A stretch of DNA of 64,000 bases from positions 3,275,843 to 3,339,842 of the forward strand of contig VZQC01005070.1 in the NCBI GenBank assembly GCA_009823505.1, written 5' to 3'. The position numbers and the translations under genes are program-made. Source of the stretch: Rhizomys pruinosus. Its lineage: Eukaryota > Chordata > Mammalia > Rodentia > Spalacidae. The notes below the pieces were generated by a model. That model was not told the origin of the DNA. It searched no databases and was given only the letters and a program-made list of their open reading frames with translations. Positions 59,938 to 64,000 of this stretch are shown here, one piece after another; position 1 is the first letter of the stretch; each line of letters opens with the position of its first letter.

Positions 59938-60366
59938 ATGAGTTATTGGACAGTAAGGCCTGAGAACCACACACAACAAATTCAGTCTCCTGCCATTCTT
60001 GTTTTCTCATCAGAACTAGATGATAAGACCCTATGGCTGACACTGCATACTTTAGATGCATGGTATAGACAGAATAAGTTGGAACTGTGCAGGAAGCCCC
60101 CTTCCTCCTGGTTAACATTCGAAGACCTGAAAGTTGCTATGCAGCCTGCTGTTATAGAACCCCACACCAGCTGCCCCGAGTGGCATCAATCGCGATGGGC
60201 TGGGACTTCCCATACGACTCAGCAATCCACAAAATACCTCGCAGATAGCCTACAGGGTAGTCTCACAAAGGAAATTCCCCCACTTGAGCTTCCCTTTTCT
60301 CCAGGTATGACAAAATTGGCAGCCGAAGCTGTCCTGCACACAGCACAAGGGCCCTGGTTACACTAA
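59938..60366 (+). other. Unrecognised 142-codon open frame
   Basis: The frame is open from just after a TGA at about 59,899. The first ATG is at 59938 and the TAA at 60364-60366. The product would start MSYWTVRPENHTQQ, with SWLTFEDLKVAMQPAVIEP in the middle and AAEAVLHTAQGPWLH at the end. Composition is protein-like (seven W, balanced charge) and the DNA is GC-richer than its flanks, with several CpGs. An A run at about 60,451 could be a retroposed tail. In the same frame upstream, readable sequence continues past the stop (SAWLEKLFLEAVDY). I see no domain I can name. Options are an exon, a processed pseudogene or a remnant of an unnamed retroelement. Confidence 0.3.
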
Positions 60367-60542
60367 ATGGGCCACAAAACCAATCCAAAAATTTGGAATC
60401 TGGAAATGGCACTGCTAAGGAGGAACGTGGTTGAAAGGGAGAGTAGGGAGAAAAAAAAATAGAGATGGAGGGAGGGGAGAGAACTCACAATGCATTGTAA
60501 CATATAGGAATTAAAGATCAAACAATACAAATGCATTGCCTA

Positions 60543-61000
60543 AACTTTACTGTTAAAATGTTAATCTCTAAATGTGTTTTGGAATTAACCTATATTTCAT
60601 TTTCAGATTTTGTAATTTTGATTTATGTGTGGAGTGTATATATGCATATTTTGGAATAATATAAAATTAAAGGGAACAAAAAAAGAGAGAGAAAAACCTA
60701 TTCCAAGAACTGACCAAAACAGTAAACTTGTGCATCGAAAAGGTTATAAAAGACTGAGAAAAAGATGCAAGACAGGACTTAACAGTATGACAGAATCCAT
60801 GAGCTCTGGCGGGGGTGGGGATGGGGGTGGGGGTGGGGCATGAGGAGTGGGCACGGATGGGGGAATAAGTCTAAAGTTGATTGAGAAATGTTGTATAAAA
60901 TTCACTCAATAAAAACTAAAGATAAATAAATAAATAATATTCAATTAACTGAAAAAAATCTCTGAAATGAATTAGGACCTAAAATATAAAAAATAAAAAA
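60543..61000 (+). mobile_element. LINE-1 3' UTR with probable 3' transduction
   Basis: 60543 to about 60,918 is sense L1 3' UTR, including GGAATAATATAAAATTAAAG, a strong G-quadruplex motif at 60,810-60,838 and CTCAATAAAAACT. After an AAAT-rich tail to about 60,938 there are about 40 bp of non-L1 sequence, then a second A-rich end at 60,979-61,000. TSD: ACAAATGCATTGCCTA (60527-60542) and ACAAATACATTGCCTA (61001-61016), one mismatch in 16. The extra segment lies inside the TSD. Confidence 0.85.
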
Positions 61001-61064
61001 ACAAATACATTGCCTATATTATAGTACAGTATCACCAAAGTAGCCATTGTGCAAACAAGTTAGG

Positions 61065-61118
61065 AAACAAACAAACAAACAAATAAGCAAAAAAGCAAAG
61101 AAACAAACAAAAAAACAC
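61065..61118. repeat. (AAAC)n-type A-rich repeat
   Basis: CAAACAAACAAACAAATAAG and related units, just right of the L1 TSD. Confidence 0.9.
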
Positions 61119-63365
61119 AGAGTTCAACCATTCAGGGCATCAGAATCAATGAAGTGTAGACGAGAATCTGAGGTAAAAACCTGAGTTGTCCTAATGGTCT
61201 CAACTTTTAAAATGTGAGCTGAGTCTTTTAGAACCTTGAGTGCAGAGAGCTGTTTCTAATACTGGCATCTAAGGAAGGACTTACACAATTACGCCATAAG
61301 CTGACTAGGCTGCTGCTTCTACTGAACGGGTTTTAAGAGAAAGCCATTAATTTTCAATTAAGAAACTTGAAGATTATCCAAGTCTTAAGTTGGGTTTAAA
61401 TGCAAATTTCAAGCTATTCTGTGGTAATTAATTTACTTTAGTGCGAAAAGCTAAAAGTAATGAGAATCCATACCTTTATATTTTATAAGAAAATAACTAA
61501 AGATTTACAAAAGGCAAACTGTGAGCCTTCTAGTCTGAAATAGGAATACTGCGGCTGACATCACTTCATTACAGGAAGAGCTGATATTTCCAATCTACTG
61601 CCTCCAATACATATCAAATGAAAGACTGATTTTATTTCTTTGTTGACTAACTGCAACAAAATACCTAAATATCAAATGGAACTTATCCTTACTTCAGAAT
61701 ATCATTATGTGCACATGCTAATTGTGAAAATGTGTCAAAATACAGCTACTAGAAAGTTCATTGAAATCAATCCTGAAACTATCTCTCTTATCTCTATTTT
61801 CAAACCTTCAGCTCAGCCAAAAACAAGCAACAAGTATGTATACTTGTCAGTGATATCTAGCTCTCAGGAGAGAATGGCCCTGGGCCAAGTTTACTTTCCG
61901 CATTGTATTCACATATCATTCTGTTAGCACAAACAGAAGAGCAATGTAATGAATCTGCCGCCTGTCCACTGTGCAGGATTATCTTTGCACTGTATTCATC
62001 TGCTAGGATTTCTCCTTTGCCTCCCATATCCAAAACAGTCTAATTTGTTAACATCTCCCATGCACTTTATTTTGATTATTTTCTGGTCACCACAATTTAA
62101 CAAATACCAATGGGGAACTTAATATGAGTCAGATATTATATTATGTTAATAGAAAACTTATTGTGGGTCACAGACTATGTCAAGTACTAATGAGACAATG
62201 ATAGCAACTGGAAATTACACATGCAAATCTGAGAGATGTAATGGATTAGTGTATGCTCTAAATGTATCAGATCACATGAAGTGGGTGATAAGGAGGATAG
62301 GAAAAAGTACCACCTGATGTTAAAATATAAGGCTGTATGTAACACAGGGTGAACGGTTAGGTATATTTTAGTTTGGAACTTATCTTCCAATTCTGAACTT
62401 TTCATACATGAAATACTAGAGTCTCATCAAACACTATTTGTGGGAATGATGCAATTAATATTTTCTAGGTTTTTCAATCATTGGATAACAGTCATGTTTA
62501 GGTTTTTTATGTAATTCTTATGTCATTTTTAACAGTCAAAAGTTGATACTTCAGCTGCTATGTTGGAAATTGTATGTGCAGACACGTTATATACATTCAG
62601 TGTCATCTGCTGTGGACATAAATGTTTACTGGATTTCTCTCCATCCCCAACTCACTTCTGGTGTCTTTTCATGAAGAGCATGTCTTCATTTGAGAAACCT
62701 TCCCTTTCTACTGACTATAGTATGAGATGCTTCTAATCAAACTTTATCTCTGTATAGGTGTTTGCAGTATGCCTAGGAAGTCATGTTGAACACTCTTCTT
62801 TTACAGTGATTTGTACTGAATAAGTATAGCCAACACTAGAACCAAATGAATGTGTCTTGAAGACAAAGATGCTTTACCTAGGAGAAAAAGCACGGAGGAA
62901 ATGTATCTGAAAGATGGAACTGATGAATAGAGTGAAGATTTCAAAGGGAGAATAAATAGAGCTTTTAAAAAGACAAAGGCATTTATAGAATTTGAAAACC
63001 ACCGGGACCATTCTATATTGAATAACCCAGTTTGTGATTGACACTATACATATAGTTTATTTATAGAACATATATGTGTAAGTATATGTATGCATTTCAG
63101 ACAGTTATTTTTACATTTGTGAGAAAAAAAATTGAAAATAATTCTATATTATTAGAACATATTTCAAGTAATTAAAGCAAGGTACTGATTTGGATGTTTA
63201 GAAAACAAAACATATTGGAAATAATAAGAACTAGAAATCACAAAGGTAAAATGCAAAAATTATTACAGTACAGAGTTAGAAATTTATTATTGGTATGGTT
63301 AGCTATTGGAATAGTAATATTTATGGAGTAAGTACAGTACATACACTATGCTCAATTATTTTTAT
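61119..63365. other. 2.2-kb interval without recognised repeats
   Basis: Nothing supported. Frames are short and AT-driven. Confidence 0.5.
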
Positions 63366-63381
63366 GTATCAACTCATTTTA

Positions 63382-63606
63382 TTTTATTTTTAATTTATAA
63401 TTTTTTATGTGTATGAGCATACTGTCTGCATGTAGGTTGGTGCACCCATGTTGCGCAATTCTGTGGAGGCCAGAAGAGGGCGTCGGATTCCTCTGGAACT
63501 GGAGTTAAAGACGGTTCTTAGCTGCCATGTGGGTGCTGGGAATCGAACCTGGGTCCTCTGCAAGAGCAGTCAGTACTCTTAACCCCTGAGCCATCTCTCC
63601 AGTCCC
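63382..63606 (-). mobile_element. B3-like SINE, single-module type
   Basis: Antisense full-length copy ending GAGCCATCTCTCCAGTCCC. Single CTGGAACTGGAGTT module. Perfect 16-bp TSD GTATCAACTCATTTTA at 63366-63381 and 63607-63622. Confidence 0.95.
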
Positions 63607-63622
63607 GTATCAACTCATTTTA

Positions 63623-63965
63623 ATATCCTCTATCTTCGTCAGTGAAATCTCACTAATTTCACTTACTAGTTGAGATTAAGGGTCATGTGGAAACTTCCAA
63701 AAGTTCATAGCGAATGTAAATAGTAATCAGCAGAGGATTTCATTGCAAGAATTCTGTTTCAACTTCTCATGATTCAAACCTCTATTCTCCATGCTTCCTA
63801 TATTATGAGAACTTGAACTCTAGCAATGGAATTGGAATTGTGTAGAAAACTGACTACCAAATACAGACTCATAAGATTTCAGAAAGAAGTAAAGCAGTTT
63901 TCTAATTTGATTACAGGAATGATGAGCAAATAAAGAACTGAGAGAAATTCAGTTTAAAGCTAAAG

Positions 63966-63968
<3 letters not shown>
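63623..63968. other. Nothing recognised
   Basis: Unassigned sequence up to the terminal TA tract. Confidence 0.5.

Positions 63969-64000
<32 letters not shown>
63969..64000. repeat. (TA)n microsatellite, cut by window end
   Basis: A pure TA run from about 63,969 to the last base. Its full length is unknown. Confidence 0.93.

Overview
This window looks like nuclear, non-coding DNA from a muroid rodent. The support is direct: many B1 (7SL-derived) and B2/B3-superfamily (tRNA-derived) SINEs with flanking target-site duplications (TSDs), truncated LINE-1 copies, long (TA)n, (CA)n, (GATA)n and (TTTA)n microsatellites, AT-rich sequence and few CpGs. The young SINE subfamilies do not match what I remember of mouse, rat or Chinese hamster. 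The young B2-superfamily copies are B3-like and many carry a 17-bp internal duplication. I cannot name the species.

I see no convincing protein-coding exon, tRNA, rRNA or CpG island. Most open frames are LINE-1 ORF2 remnants, SINEs read through, or simple repeats. Two short frames (59,938-60,366 on + and 57,133-57,444 on -) are not explained by a repeat I recognise. The window is best read as intergenic or deep intronic.

Layout: 1-10 kb has dense L1 3' ends and SINEs. 10-19 kb has microsatellites, a 33-bp minisatellite, an old L1 body and several B2/B3 copies. 19-29 kb is poor in young repeats and keeps ancient L2/MIR pieces. 29-41 kb has scattered SINEs. 41.7-44.1 kb holds two abutting L1 copies on the minus strand. 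45-51 kb has SINEs, a twin-primed L1, an interstitial telomeric repeat inside a 50-bp duplication, and an L1 with a probable 3' transduction. 51-53.6 kb is SINE-free. 53.6-64 kb has SINEs (one a fused B2/B3-B1 unit), an MLT1-like LTR, a twin-primed L1 and a second probable L1 transduction.

The most interesting observations are the duplication-flanked (TTAGGG)4 tract, the two probable L1 3' transductions, the high share of inverted (twin-primed) L1s, the fused SINEs, and the SINE subfamily defined by an internal duplication. I found no evidence of a new gene system. All calls come from reading the sequence; no search was run.
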